Positions 9,673 to 17,605 of a stretch of 40,892 bases of DNA are shown in pieces. A program made the position numbers and the translations under genes. Positions within the stretch are counted from its first letter, which is position 1; every line of letters begins with the position of its first letter. The notes under the pieces are model-generated. The model was not told the DNA's origin. It worked only from the letters and a program-made list of their open reading frames with translations, and ran no database searches. Origin of the DNA: Bacteroidetes bacterium HGW-Bacteroidetes-2 (GTDB lineage: Bacteria; Bacteroidota; Bacteroidia; Flavobacteriales; Flavobacteriaceae); assembly GCA_002842575.1 (NCBI GenBank), contig PHDJ01000023.1, forward strand, positions 1-40,892, given 5' to 3'.

Positions 9673-11622
9673 TTATTTTAATACTTTCTTGTTTACTTTA
9701 ATCACATATTTTTTTCGAAGTTCTTTCATCCATTCTTCTTCTAGATGGTTTTGATAATCCCCTATGACTTTTCCTTTTACATCCTCTATATTTTTAGGAC
9801 TTGACAGAATCACTTCTTGAACATCTACAACGATAAACTGTCCAGATTTAGTGTTCTCTTTTTCTTTTGGGGTATAAATTTTAGAAACGCCTTTTTTAAT
9901 TTCAAAATTTTCAGGTAATAATGGGTGTTCTAATTCAAAAATGCCTGTGGTCATAATAGCATTAACAACTTCCTCGGTATTGAGTGCTGCTTTTATTTCT
10001 TCATTTGTTTTTCCTTGTATTAACAGGTCTTTAATTTGTTTAGCTATGTCTAGACTTGCGGTTGCCCCAATGTTTGCCTGTACGCGTGTATTCCAAACAT
10101 AGTGATTTCTGTTTTTGTTAAAATAAGTTAAGAGTCCTATGCTATCCTTTTTAGATGGCTCCCAAATATTTTTTTGCATTAATTCATAAAGGAGCAGTCC
10201 GTCTCGGTATTCAGAAATGGTTGCGGCATATTCTTCATTTTCATTTTCCAGATTGTTTATAAAAAATTGTTTTAATTTTTCTTCTTCAAACTCTTCATAA
10301 TATGTGTTTAATAACATTTCTTTTTCAAGATAAACACGTGATTTTTTTTGACGATCTACAATGTATTTTGCAAATTCCTCAAAGGTATGTTTCTTATTTC
10401 CGATAGTAAAAAGGGTGCTTTTTAATTCCGGTTGCTCTTTATAATCCCAATTTCTTTTTAACACACTGTCTGTTACAAAATTATTAAAAAACGATAGTGC
10501 TTTTTCATTTTTGGTAAACCCATATTTTTCTTTAATTCTTTGATTTACGTTAGCAATTACTTTATTAGAGCGGTCGTTATTTTTAACCTTGTTTAATAAT
10601 TCTGGTCTTGCTTCTTCTAAAGTTTCTTTAGGGTGTCTTTCTATAAGTTTTATAACATGCCATCCATAACTTGATTTAATAGGTTCTGAAACATCTCCGG
10701 GATTTTTAAGTGCAAAAGCCGTTTCTTCAAATATTTTTGAGTTTAACCTTCCGGAACCAAAGCGTGCTAATTTTCCGTCGTTTTTTGCGGTACTTGAATC
10801 TTCTGAAAATTGGGTAGCCAAAGCCCCAAAATCTTCGCCTTGTTTTATTTTTTTATAGATGTCTTGTATTCTGCTATTTCCTTCTTCATCAGAAATTCCT
10901 TCACGGTTAGAAATCATAATATGTGCTACGGTAACTTCATCGGGCACGACTCTTCTGTCATTTACTTTTAGTATATGGTAGCCGTATCTTGTTTTAAAAA
11001 TATCAGATACCTGCCCGACTGGGGTTTTATAGGCCATGTTTTCAAAAGGATATACCATAGAAAATCCTTTAAAATAGCCTAAACTTCCGGCAGTTTCAGC
11101 TGCTTTTGGTTCTTCGGAATAGGTTTTTGCTAATGTTTCAAAATCTTCGCCGTTTTTTGCTTTTAGCCAAATTTCTTTTATTTTGTTATAGGCAACTAAA
11201 GTATCTTTGGGTGTTGCATCTTCGGTTACTCTAATTAAAATATGGTTGGCATTTATTTCTATTTGTATTCTTTCGTAGGCCTCTTTTATCAGTTCTTCTG
11301 TGATTTCCTGATCGTATAAATAGTTTTCAGAAAGTTGTTTTTGATATCCAGAAAACTCTTTCAAAAAAGCAGGCTCTTTGTTAATTCCTTGTGCATAAGC
11401 TTCCTTGGTTTTTAGTTTATAATTAATAAACAAGTCTAAATAGGTTTCTTTATTTTTTTGACTCTCATCTTGAACCATATCTAAGTTCTTGTTATAAATC
11501 CTCAGAAATTCTTTTACTGAAACGCTTTCGCCATCAATAGTCAGTAACGTTTTATCGTTTTGTGAAAACCCATAGGCAGTAAAAAAGATAAAAAGATAAA
11601 AAATATAAGCTCTAAATTTCAT
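9673..11622 (-). CDS. Peptidylprolyl isomerase with two PpiC/parvulin domains
   Basis: The product is 649 residues with a signal peptide ending near AYGFSQ. An N-terminal helical SurA-like segment begins LTIDGESVSVKEFLRIYNKN. The first parvulin domain (about 118-220) has ANHILIRV, AGSLGYFKGFSMVYPFE and TRYGYHILKV. The second (about 228-328) has VAHIMIS, DGKLARFGSGRLNSKIFEETAF and SSYGWHVIKL. Both are complete by eye. A long C-terminal region of about 300 residues has no family I recognise. Such multi-parvulin proteins act in the periplasm on outer-membrane protein precursors. It is the first gene of a four-gene minus-strand run ending in moxR and has a good promoter upstream (11646-11675). 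Confidence 0.92.
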   Translation of the reverse strand: MKFRAYIFYLFIFFTAYGFSQNDKTLLTIDGESVSVKEFLRIYNKNLDMVQDESQKNKETYLDLFINYKLKTKEAYAQGINKEPAFLKEFSGYQKQLSENYLYDQEITEELIKEAYERIQIEINANHILIRVTEDATPKDTLVAYNKIKEIWLKAKNGEDFETLAKTYSEEPKAAETAGSLGYFKGFSMVYPFENMAYKTPVGQVSDIFKTRYGYHILKVNDRRVVPDEVTVAHIMISNREGISDEEGNSRIQDIYKKIKQGEDFGALATQFSEDSSTAKNDGKLARFGSGRLNSKIFEETAFALKNPGDVSEPIKSSYGWHVIKLIERHPKETLEEARPELLNKVKNNDRSNKVIANVNQRIKEKYGFTKNEKALSFFNNFVTDSVLKRNWDYKEQPELKSTLFTIGNKKHTFEEFAKYIVDRQKKSRVYLEKEMLLNTYYEEFEEEKLKQFFINNLENENEEYAATISEYRDGLLLYELMQKNIWEPSKKDSIGLLTYFNKNRNHYVWNTRVQANIGATASLDIAKQIKDLLIQGKTNEEIKAALNTEEVVNAIMTTGIFELEHPLLPENFEIKKGVSKIYTPKEKENTKSGQFIVVDVQEVILSSPKNIEDVKGKVIGDYQNHLEEEWMKELRKKYVIKVNKKVLK

Positions 11623-11645
11623 AGTATGTATTTTTTTAATGGTTG

Positions 11646-11675
11646 CAAAAATAACAAAAAGTAACGGTTATACAA
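11646..11675 (-). promoter_or_regulatory. Promoter of the envelope-folding operon
   Basis: On the minus strand a TTG element (11675-11673) lies 19 bp before TATTTTTG (11653-11646), an exact TAnnTTTG -7 element. Spacing and composition match Bacteroidota housekeeping promoters. Transcription would start about 20 bp upstream of the double-parvulin gene. Confidence 0.6.
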
Positions 11676-11796
11676 TAGCAACTATTGACCAGGTTTAAAA
11701 GAAATCTAAAATAATGCACGAATTTTAGAATACTTTCTAAGCAATTTTTATCAATTGCTTTAAACAACATAAACTTTCCACTTACAAAAATCTTTA

Positions 11797-11804
11797 TATC
11801 TTTG
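11797..11804 (+). promoter_or_regulatory. Promoter -7 element of skp-like gene
   Basis: TATCTTTG is an exact match to TAnnTTTG, 22 bp upstream of the skp-like start. The -33 region (11774 area, CTTTCC) is only a partial match. Confidence 0.5.
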
Positions 11805-11826
11805 AGGTTTCTAAAATTCTATAAAA

Positions 11827-12336
11827 ATGAAAAAAATATTTTTTCTTATTTCCCTTGTGGTTATTTCAATGACAGGATTTTCACAAAGTAAAGTTGGCAC
11901 TGTAGATGTTGATTATATACTTTCAAAAATGCCTGAACTAAAGCAAGTAAGTGAAGCAATGACAGAATATGGCACCGGATTAGACAAACAATTTAAAGAA
12001 AAAATGACTGCCTACCAAGCAATACTCGATGGGTATAACAATTCAACAGAAACCTTTACAGATGCTCAAGTAAAAGAAAGGCAGGGAGAATTATATGCCT
12101 TAGAACAAGAAATTACTAAATTTCAACAAAATGCCGTGCAATTAATTCGTATTAAAGAAGATGAATTAAAAAGACCTTTATACCAAAATATTGCGCAATC
12201 TTTAGAAAAAATTGCCAAAGCGGAAAATTACACTCAAGTATTGTCATTAACTGATAATAATACCGTTATTTACATAGACCCTAATTTTGATTTAACCTTA
12301 TCTATTTTAAAAGATTTAGGTATTTCTATAGAATAA
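11827..12336 (+). CDS. OmpH/Skp family periplasmic chaperone
   Basis: The product is 169 residues with a signal peptide ending GFSQ (about residue 20). The mature protein starts KVGTVDVDYILSKMPE, the usual strand-plus-helix opening of Skp/OmpH. A long charged coiled coil (about 45-130) follows, then a C-terminal strand/helix (DNNTVIYIDPNFDLT) that closes the trimer body. Skp trimers hold unfolded outer-membrane proteins in the periplasm. The gene is divergent from the parvulin operon, which has the same job, so the locus groups the folding chaperones. It has its own TATCTTTG promoter element. The small downstream gene starts 7 bp after its stop. Confidence 0.93.
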   Translation: MKKIFFLISLVVISMTGFSQSKVGTVDVDYILSKMPELKQVSEAMTEYGTGLDKQFKEKMTAYQAILDGYNNSTETFTDAQVKERQGELYALEQEITKFQQNAVQLIRIKEDELKRPLYQNIAQSLEKIAKAENYTQVLSLTDNNTVIYIDPNFDLTLSILKDLGISIE

Positions 12337-12343
12337 AAATAAT

Positions 12344-12577
12344 TTGAACCAAAGAATAAAACTCATTTGGGATTTTAGGGGTCCTGATGCTATGAAAATA
12401 GCCGAACATCATGTAATCCATCTTCATCATTTTGCAGAAAAAGAAGCATTAAATAAGCCGTTAAGTGGTGTTGAAAGTATTTCAGACATGCACTTTGTTG
12501 CATATTTGGTTGTAGACAAAAGTGCAATGATAGTGGTTCGAGATGCACTAAAACCACACCGAGGCACCCTTTTTTAG
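12344..12577 (+). CDS. Small conserved hypothetical protein, TTG start
   Basis: The product is 77 residues, starting IKLIWDFRGPDAMKIAEHH after the first few residues and ending RDALKPHRGTLF. It is rich in histidine (HHVIHLHHF). No signal peptide or membrane span is present, so it is cytosolic. I believe close relatives occur across flavobacteria with the same WDFRGPDA motif and length, but no function is known to me. The only usable in-frame start between the preceding stop (TAG at 12329) and the conserved region is TTG at 12344. It follows the skp-like gene by 7 bp and is probably co-transcribed with it. Confidence 0.7.
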   Translation: MNQRIKLIWDFRGPDAMKIAEHHVIHLHHFAEKEALNKPLSGVESISDMHFVAYLVVDKSAMIVVRDALKPHRGTLF

Positions 12578-12650
12578 GATGTAACTTAAGAGCTCCTTAA
12601 TTAAAATGTTTTCATTTTATTTTGCAATAGTATAAATACTCTTTTTATTT

Positions 12651-14123
12651 CTATCTGGAATAATTTGGAGCTTCTTTGGTAATAAACACGTCGTGCGGAT
12701 GGCTTTCATTTATTCCAGAAGCTGTAATTCGAATAAACTTACCTGTTTCTTGCAAAGTGATAATATCTTTTGCTCCACAATATCCCATTCCTGCTCTTAA
12801 TCCGCCAATAAACTGTGTCATGCTTTCAGACAGGTCGCCCTTATAAGGAACTCGGCCTACAATGCCTTCTGGCACTAATTTTTTAATATCATCCTCCACA
12901 TCCTGAAAATAACGATCCTTAGATCCTTTATTCATAGCCTCTACAGAGCCCATGCCTCTGTAGGATTTAAATTTTCTGGATTCGTAAATAATAGTTTCTC
13001 CAGGGCTTTCTTTGGTGCCTGCTAATAAAGAGCCAAGCATAACACTATCTGCACCAGCAGCTATTGCTTTTGGAATATCTCCAGTATAACGAATACCACC
13101 ATCTGCTATTACAGGAATACCACTACCCTTTATGGCTGCCGCTACTTCCAATACCGCAGAAAATTGAGGAAACCCAACCCCTGCTATGACACGTGTAGTA
13201 CATATAGAGCCAGGACCTATACCGACTTTTACAGCATCGGCGCCGGCGGCAACTAAATATTTAGCTGCTGCTGCGGTCGCAATGTTACCAACCACAACAT
13301 CTAATTTTGGGTATTTTTTCTTTACCGCTTTTAAAACCTCTACAACTCCTTTTGTATGCCCATGTGCCGTGTCGATGATTACTGCATCCACTCCTGCATG
13401 TACGAGAGCATCTGTTCGATCCATAACATCGGGAGTAACCCCTAATGCTGCTGCTACACGTAGTCTTCCAAAAGTGTCTTTGTTTGCAATTGGCTTTTGG
13501 GAAAGTTTGGTAATATCTCTAAAAGTAATTAAACCTACCAAAGTACCGTCTTTTTGAAGGACGGGTAATTTTTCAATTTTATGTTTTTGCAGGACAATTT
13601 CAGCTTGTTCAAGAGAAGTCCCTTCACTTACCGTTACTAAATTTTTGGAAGTCATTACTTCGCTTATAGGTCTTTTATTGTCTTTCTCAAAACGCAAATC
13701 GCGGTTGGTAACAATCCCAATTAGTTTTCCATTTTTATCGGTTATTGGTATTCCTCCTATACTGTATTCGCGCATATTTTTTTGAGCATCGCCTACCGTT
13801 GCCGTTATCGGCAAAGTTACAGGATCTATTATCATGCCACTTTCTGCTCGTTTCACTTTTCTAACTTCCCCTGCTTGCTGCTCAATGCTCATATTTTTGT
13901 GCAAAACCCCAATGCCTCCTTCTCTAGCAATCGCTATAGCCATGGCGCTTTCGGTAACAGTGTCCATAGCCGCTGAAATAATGGGTACATTAATAGTGAT
14001 GTTTTTAGTAAATTTTGTAGAAATAGAAACTTCTCTGGGAAGCACTTCGGAATAGGCAGGAACTAATAGTACATCGTCGTATGTAAGTCCTTCTCCTAAA
14101 ATTTTATGGTTATGTGCAGTCAT
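12651..14123 (-). CDS. guaB: Inosine-5'-monophosphate dehydrogenase
   Basis: Oxidises IMP to XMP with NAD+, the committed step of GMP synthesis, in the cytosol. The 490-residue length is typical. The (beta/alpha)8 barrel opens with [21 protein letters not shown]-domain pair is inserted at about 95-205. The catalytic loop [10 protein letters not shown] carries the nucleophile Cys308, and the IMP-binding segment [19 protein letters not shown] follows. The flap has [10 protein letters not shown]. The C-terminus carries [14 protein letters not shown]. All key residues are present. A TATATTTG element lies about 25 bp upstream. It is convergent with the small 77-residue gene and has no partner in the operon. 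Confidence 0.98.
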   Translation of the reverse strand: MTAHNHKILGEGLTYDDVLLVPAYSEVLPREVSISTKFTKNITINVPIISAAMDTVTESAMAIAIAREGGIGVLHKNMSIEQQAGEVRKVKRAESGMIIDPVTLPITATVGDAQKNMREYSIGGIPITDKNGKLIGIVTNRDLRFEKDNKRPISEVMTSKNLVTVSEGTSLEQAEIVLQKHKIEKLPVLQKDGTLVGLITFRDITKLSQKPIANKDTFGRLRVAAALGVTPDVMDRTDALVHAGVDAVIIDTAHGHTKGVVEVLKAVKKKYPKLDVVVGNIATAAAAKYLVAAGADAVKVGIGPGSICTTRVIAGVGFPQFSAVLEVAAAIKGSGIPVIADGGIRYTGDIPKAIAAGADSVMLGSLLAGTKESPGETIIYESRKFKSYRGMGSVEAMNKGSKDRYFQDVEDDIKKLVPEGIVGRVPYKGDLSESMTQFIGGLRAGMGYCGAKDIITLQETGKFIRITASGINESHPHDVFITKEAPNYSR

Positions 14124-14146
14124 TGCAATTAAGGTTTAATTGCGTG

Positions 14147-14154
14147 CAAATATA
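14147..14154 (-). promoter_or_regulatory. Promoter -7 element of guaB
   Basis: Minus-strand TATATTTG, an exact TAnnTTTG match, 23 bp upstream of the guaB ATG. No convincing -33 TTG at normal spacing. Confidence 0.45.
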
Positions 14155-14292
14155 ACGTTTTTATGTACTAAATTAGTTTATACTGTTTAAAACTTTATTC
14201 TAAAAGTTATGTTAATAGTCCATTTAAAGTTTTGCAATTTTAATCCTTTACCTATTTTAGCTTTTACTTAATTTAGAAACGCCTTAATACCT

Positions 14293-16218
14293 ATGAAAAA
14301 TCTATTTGGTAAACCATTTACCTTCCTATTTTGTTTTTTGATAGCCTCACAAAGCTATGCACAATTAAAAAACAACCAAGACAAATTTGATAATTTCACC
14401 TACCGACAGGGAACCGTTTATCGTTCAGCTTCTGGAAATCCCGGGCCACAATATTGGCAAAATGGAGCCGATTATGTTATGGAAGTGGATTTAGATGACA
14501 AAGCAGATTTCATCCATGGTAAGGTAGAAATTACCTACCACAACAATAGCTCTGAGCCACTAAATTTTATTTGGCTTTATTTAGAACAAAACCGATTTAC
14601 TAAAGATTCCAGAGGAACCTTAACTACGCCCATACAAGGAAACCGATATTCTGGAGATGTTGATGGCGGTTATACCATTACAAATGTGGCTGCAAAAACA
14701 GGAAAAACGGCAATCTCCTCAAAACACATCATAAACGATACCCGTATGCAAGTGTTCTTTAACGAACCCATTGCCGCTAATGGAGGAAAAGCTACTATAA
14801 GTATGGATTTTTCTTTCAAAATTCCAAAAGAAGGAATGGACAGAATGGGTCGATTAGAAACACAAAACGGCACTATTTACGCACTAGCACAATGGTACCC
14901 TAAAGTTGCTGTGTTTGACGATGTGGTTGGCTGGAATGTAGAACCTTATTTAGGAGCTGGTGAATTTTATTTAGAGTATGGTAACTTCGATTTTAAAATT
15001 ACGGTGCCTTATGACCATATTGTAGTTGCTTCTGGGAAACTGCAAAATGAAAAAGACGTGCTTACCAAAGAACAACAAACCCGAATGCAAAAAGCGGCAA
15101 TTAGCGATGCAACTGTCATGATAATTACCGATGATGAAGTAGGAAAAACAGCTGTAACACGACCTAAACAAAACGGTAAAATAACTTGGCACTTTAAAAT
15201 TGAAAACGCGAGAGATGTTGCATTTGCATCTTCAAAATCATTTATTTGGGATGCTGCTCGTATTAATTTAGCAGATGGTAAAAAAGCTATGGCACAATCC
15301 GTGTACCCTATAGAGAGTAACGGTAATAATGCTTGGGAACGTTCTACCGAATATACCAAAGCTGCTATTGAGCATTATTCAAAAAAATGGTTTAATTATC
15401 CATATCCTGTAGTAGTAAATGTTGCTGCTGATGTAGGTGGAATGGAATATCCTGGACTTGCATTTTGTGGATATAAATCCAAGGGAAGGAGTCTTTGGGG
15501 GGTTACCGATCACGAATTTGGTCATCTTTGGTTTCCGATGATTGTTGGATCTAACGAAAGAAAAAACGCCTGGATGGATGAAGGTTTTAATACTTTTATT
15601 AACTACTACAGCACTTTAGAATTTAACAATGGCGAATATAAAGCTCGTTTGGAAAAAAACTTTATAATAAACTGGCTAAAAAACCCTAACAGAGAAGCCA
15701 TTATTACATATCCTGATGTTACACAAAGCAATAACTTAGCAATGACAGCCTACTACAAACCAGCTTATGGGCTCTTTATGCTTAGAGAATACATCTTAGG
15801 CCCAGAACGATTTGACAATGCTTTTAGAGCCTATATTGAAGCCTGGGCATACAAACACCCACAGCCAAATGATTTTTTCAACATGATGGAAAATGTTTCT
15901 GGTGAAAACCTAAATTGGTACTGGAAATACTGGTTTTATAGCAATGACAATATCGATTTATCTGTGGAAGCCGTTAATGAAGTAGGAAGTGATTATATTG
16001 TTACTTTTGTTAATAAAGGAATACCTATGCCAATTCACTATGAAGTGACCTATGCCGACGGAAGCAAGGAAAGAAAACAATTACCAGTTGAAATATGGCA
16101 ACGTGGCGACCGCTGGATTAGCTTGATAGAAACCAATAAAAAAGTGGTGCAAGTACAAATTGATCCTGATGGCATTTTAGCAGATATTGATGAGGGCAAT
16201 AATGTCTGGACAAAATAA
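14293..16218 (+). CDS. M1 family zinc metallopeptidase (aminopeptidase N-like), exported
   Basis: The product is 641 residues with a signal peptide ending near SYAQ (about residue 24). An N-terminal beta-saddle domain (about 60-290) leads into the thermolysin-like catalytic domain. The substrate-binding motif appears as GGMEYPG, a variant of GAMEN. The zinc site is HEFGH (His407-Glu408-His411) with Glu430 in AWMDEGFNTF, giving the HExxH-x18-E pattern. It is an active zinc peptidase by sequence and should cleave N-terminal residues from peptides in the periplasm or outside the cell. It stands alone and is followed by a strong terminator. It is shorter than E. coli PepN because it lacks the large C-terminal helical domain, which is usual for this subfamily. 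Confidence 0.93.
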   Translation: MKNLFGKPFTFLFCFLIASQSYAQLKNNQDKFDNFTYRQGTVYRSASGNPGPQYWQNGADYVMEVDLDDKADFIHGKVEITYHNNSSEPLNFIWLYLEQNRFTKDSRGTLTTPIQGNRYSGDVDGGYTITNVAAKTGKTAISSKHIINDTRMQVFFNEPIAANGGKATISMDFSFKIPKEGMDRMGRLETQNGTIYALAQWYPKVAVFDDVVGWNVEPYLGAGEFYLEYGNFDFKITVPYDHIVVASGKLQNEKDVLTKEQQTRMQKAAISDATVMIITDDEVGKTAVTRPKQNGKITWHFKIENARDVAFASSKSFIWDAARINLADGKKAMAQSVYPIESNGNNAWERSTEYTKAAIEHYSKKWFNYPYPVVVNVAADVGGMEYPGLAFCGYKSKGRSLWGVTDHEFGHLWFPMIVGSNERKNAWMDEGFNTFINYYSTLEFNNGEYKARLEKNFIINWLKNPNREAIITYPDVTQSNNLAMTAYYKPAYGLFMLREYILGPERFDNAFRAYIEAWAYKHPQPNDFFNMMENVSGENLNWYWKYWFYSNDNIDLSVEAVNEVGSDYIVTFVNKGIPMPIHYEVTYADGSKERKQLPVEIWQRGDRWISLIETNKKVVQVQIDPDGILADIDEGNNVWTK

Positions 16219-16246
16219 AAAAGAAAAAAATATTTTTACAAATTAA

Positions 16247-16287
16247 AAAACACCTCGACAGAATGACTCCTGTAAGGTGTTTTTTTT
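16247..16287 (+). terminator. Intrinsic terminator after M1 peptidase
   Basis: AAACACCT pairs with AGGTGTTT, with an inner ACAG/CTGT pair and a short loop, followed by a run of eight or more T. Located about 30 bp after the stop. The A-tract on the left means it may also act on the minus strand for the DUF2892 gene. Confidence 0.85.
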
Positions 16288-16359
16288 ATCCCCTATTATT
16301 TTTTTGCTATTAAGCGCTATTTTTATTGAAAACGAACTATCCCATCCTTAGCATAAATG

Positions 16360-16572
16360 CTATTTTTTTTCTTGCAAAGGGCATGTTCTAATTCCGAAAA
16401 GCGTGTACAGTGGACAAAAACTAACCAAACTGGTCAACAAAAATACGATAGACAATACCATCAACACAATTCCTAAAGTTCCTGTTATTACATTGGTAAA
16501 ATACAATACCCCAATAATTGCAGCAATAAAAACTCGTATCATTTTATCTGCAGATCCCATGTTTTTTTTCAT
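16360..16572 (-). CDS. DUF2892 (YgaP-type transmembrane) small membrane protein
   Basis: The product is 70 residues starting MKKNMGSADKMIRV, the canonical N-terminus of the DUF2892 family. Two hydrophobic helices (about 13-30 and 33-52) are followed by CPLYTLFGIRTC, with Cys53 and Cys64. The family forms the membrane domain of the rhodanese YgaP and also occurs alone, as here. A thiol or sulfur-related role at the inner membrane is plausible but unproven. ATG at 16572 is chosen over an upstream TTG because it gives the family N-terminus. A -7 element and a 16-bp palindrome lie upstream, and the next gene upstream is a Crp/Fnr regulator, so it is probably that regulator's target. Confidence 0.88.
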   Translation of the reverse strand: MKKNMGSADKMIRVFIAAIIGVLYFTNVITGTLGIVLMVLSIVFLLTSLVSFCPLYTLFGIRTCPLQEKK

Positions 16573-16663
16573 TTTATTCAATTTTAGTTAAACAAATATT
16601 TAAATATTAAAACCATTCTATAAAGCCAAAATTCATTTTATGAAATTATAGAATGCCATTTAA

Positions 16664-16671
16664 CAAAATTA
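16664..16671 (-). promoter_or_regulatory. Promoter -7 element of DUF2892 gene
   Basis: Minus-strand TAATTTTG matches TAnnTTTG. The expected -33 position has no TTG and is occupied by the edge of the palindrome at 16693-16708, as expected for an activator-dependent promoter. Confidence 0.5.
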
Positions 16672-16692
16672 CGGTTTTCAATTCATTTGTGC

Positions 16693-16708
16693 AGTGACCT
16701 AAGTCACT
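16693..16708 (-). promoter_or_regulatory. 16-bp palindromic operator, probable Crp/Fnr-type site
   Basis: AGTGACctaaGTCACT is a perfect 6-bp inverted repeat with a 4-bp spacer, the geometry of FNR/CRP-family sites (TGAC-N4-GTCA core). It overlaps the stop codon of the Crp/Fnr gene. Its centre is about 41 bp upstream of the start predicted from TAATTTTG (16664-16671), the class II activator position. Assignment of the regulator is inference from adjacency. Confidence 0.55.
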
Positions 16709-17327
16709 AAGTAAGAAGTTGAATGCCATTATAGGCTTGTTTGACTTTTCCTTCCGTTTCCAGTTTTTTCATTACACGGCTTATAACCTCTCTTACTGTT
16801 CCTAATTCATTTGCTATTTGATTGTGAGAAATCTTCAAAAAATCCTGATTAGTAAGCCTTCCCTTTTCTACTAAATACTCAAAAAGTCTTTTGTCCATCT
16901 TTTTTAGTAAAAGTTGATGAATAGTTTCTAATAACTCAGAATAGCGCAAATTATATTGATGATAAAACAAGGCATTTAAACTTGGATAGGTTTTTAACCA
17001 CAAAGCCATTTTATAAACTGGTAGGAGTAGTATTTTAGAGACTTCTTCTGTAGTAGCAAAAACTCTACTGGGTTCATTATGGTTAAAAGCAGAAAAAGAC
17101 ATAATACAGCTTTCCTTTGGTTGTATATAATAAAGCAATAATTCTCTATCTTCAAACCTAGAGTATACTTTCACCAAACCTTCAATAACTATAGGCAAAA
17201 CTTTTACATATTGTTCTTCCTTTAAAATCACTGTTCCTTTAGGAAATTCTTTTACTGTTGCAACTTCAAGAATTTCTTGAATAAGACCAGCATCAAGAAA
17301 GGTAATTTTTTTTTCTATTTCTTTCAT
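16707..17327 (-). CDS. Crp/Fnr family transcriptional regulator
   Basis: The product is 206 residues, the usual length for Bacteroidota Crp/Fnr proteins. An N-terminal cyclic-nucleotide-binding-type beta-roll (about 15-120) carries GLVKVYSRFEDRELLLYYI. A dimerisation helix follows, then a C-terminal winged helix whose recognition segment is SHNQIANELGTVREVISRVMKKLE (within 165-190). No cysteine cluster for an Fe-S centre is visible in the N-terminus, so it is not a classic oxygen-sensing FNR. The ligand is unknown. ATG at 17327 is preferred over the TTG six codons upstream. The adjacent palindrome and downstream DUF2892 gene suggest a local target, and the TonB receptor gene is divergent. Confidence 0.92.
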   Translation of the reverse strand: MKEIEKKITFLDAGLIQEILEVATVKEFPKGTVILKEEQYVKVLPIVIEGLVKVYSRFEDRELLLYYIQPKESCIMSFSAFNHNEPSRVFATTEEVSKILLLPVYKMALWLKTYPSLNALFYHQYNLRYSELLETIHQLLLKKMDKRLFEYLVEKGRLTNQDFLKISHNQIANELGTVREVISRVMKKLETEGKVKQAYNGIQLLT

Positions 17328-17440
17328 TATTCTAAATGTACACAAATAATTATGATTCCCATTTTAAAAAAATAGAAAAGACAAAAAATTTAACCTACTA
17401 CGTATAAAAATTAATACCTAAAAAGAATTTTATTTTGCCT

Positions 17441-17463
17441 CCCCCCCCATTTATTTTTTTTTT
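17441..17463. repeat. Homopolymer tracts C(8) and T(10)
   Basis: Eight consecutive C (17441-17448) are followed within a few bases by a ten-base T run (17454-17463). C runs of this length are rare in such AT-rich DNA. The tract sits between the divergent Crp/Fnr and TonB-receptor genes, about 80 bp upstream of the receptor's predicted promoter, where slippage could change spacing. Confidence 0.6.
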
Positions 17464-17530
17464 AAATCTTTAGTGTTTTATAACTCACAAACTTTAACAC
17501 TTTTATTATTTAAAATAAATCTAAATAAGC

Positions 17531-17561
17531 TTGCAGATTTAAAGTTAGAAATATATTTTTG
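17531..17561 (+). promoter_or_regulatory. Promoter of TonB-dependent receptor gene
   Basis: TTG (17531-17533) and TATTTTTG (17554-17561) are separated by 20 bp, a good Bacteroidota promoter. The predicted start lies about 40 bp before the ATG at 17606. The leader contains a perfect inverted repeat, ACTTATTtatAATAAGT (17576-17592), which could be an operator or a hairpin next to the ribosome binding site. Confidence 0.6.
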
Positions 17562-17605
17562 TATTTGAAAAACTAACTTATTTATAATAAGTCTAAATTA
17601 ATATA

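Noticed and set aside
12620..12655. AGTAT/ATACT hairpin with T-run as terminator of the 77-residue gene or guaB
   Set aside because: The stem is only 5 bp with a 2-nt loop. Too weak to call.
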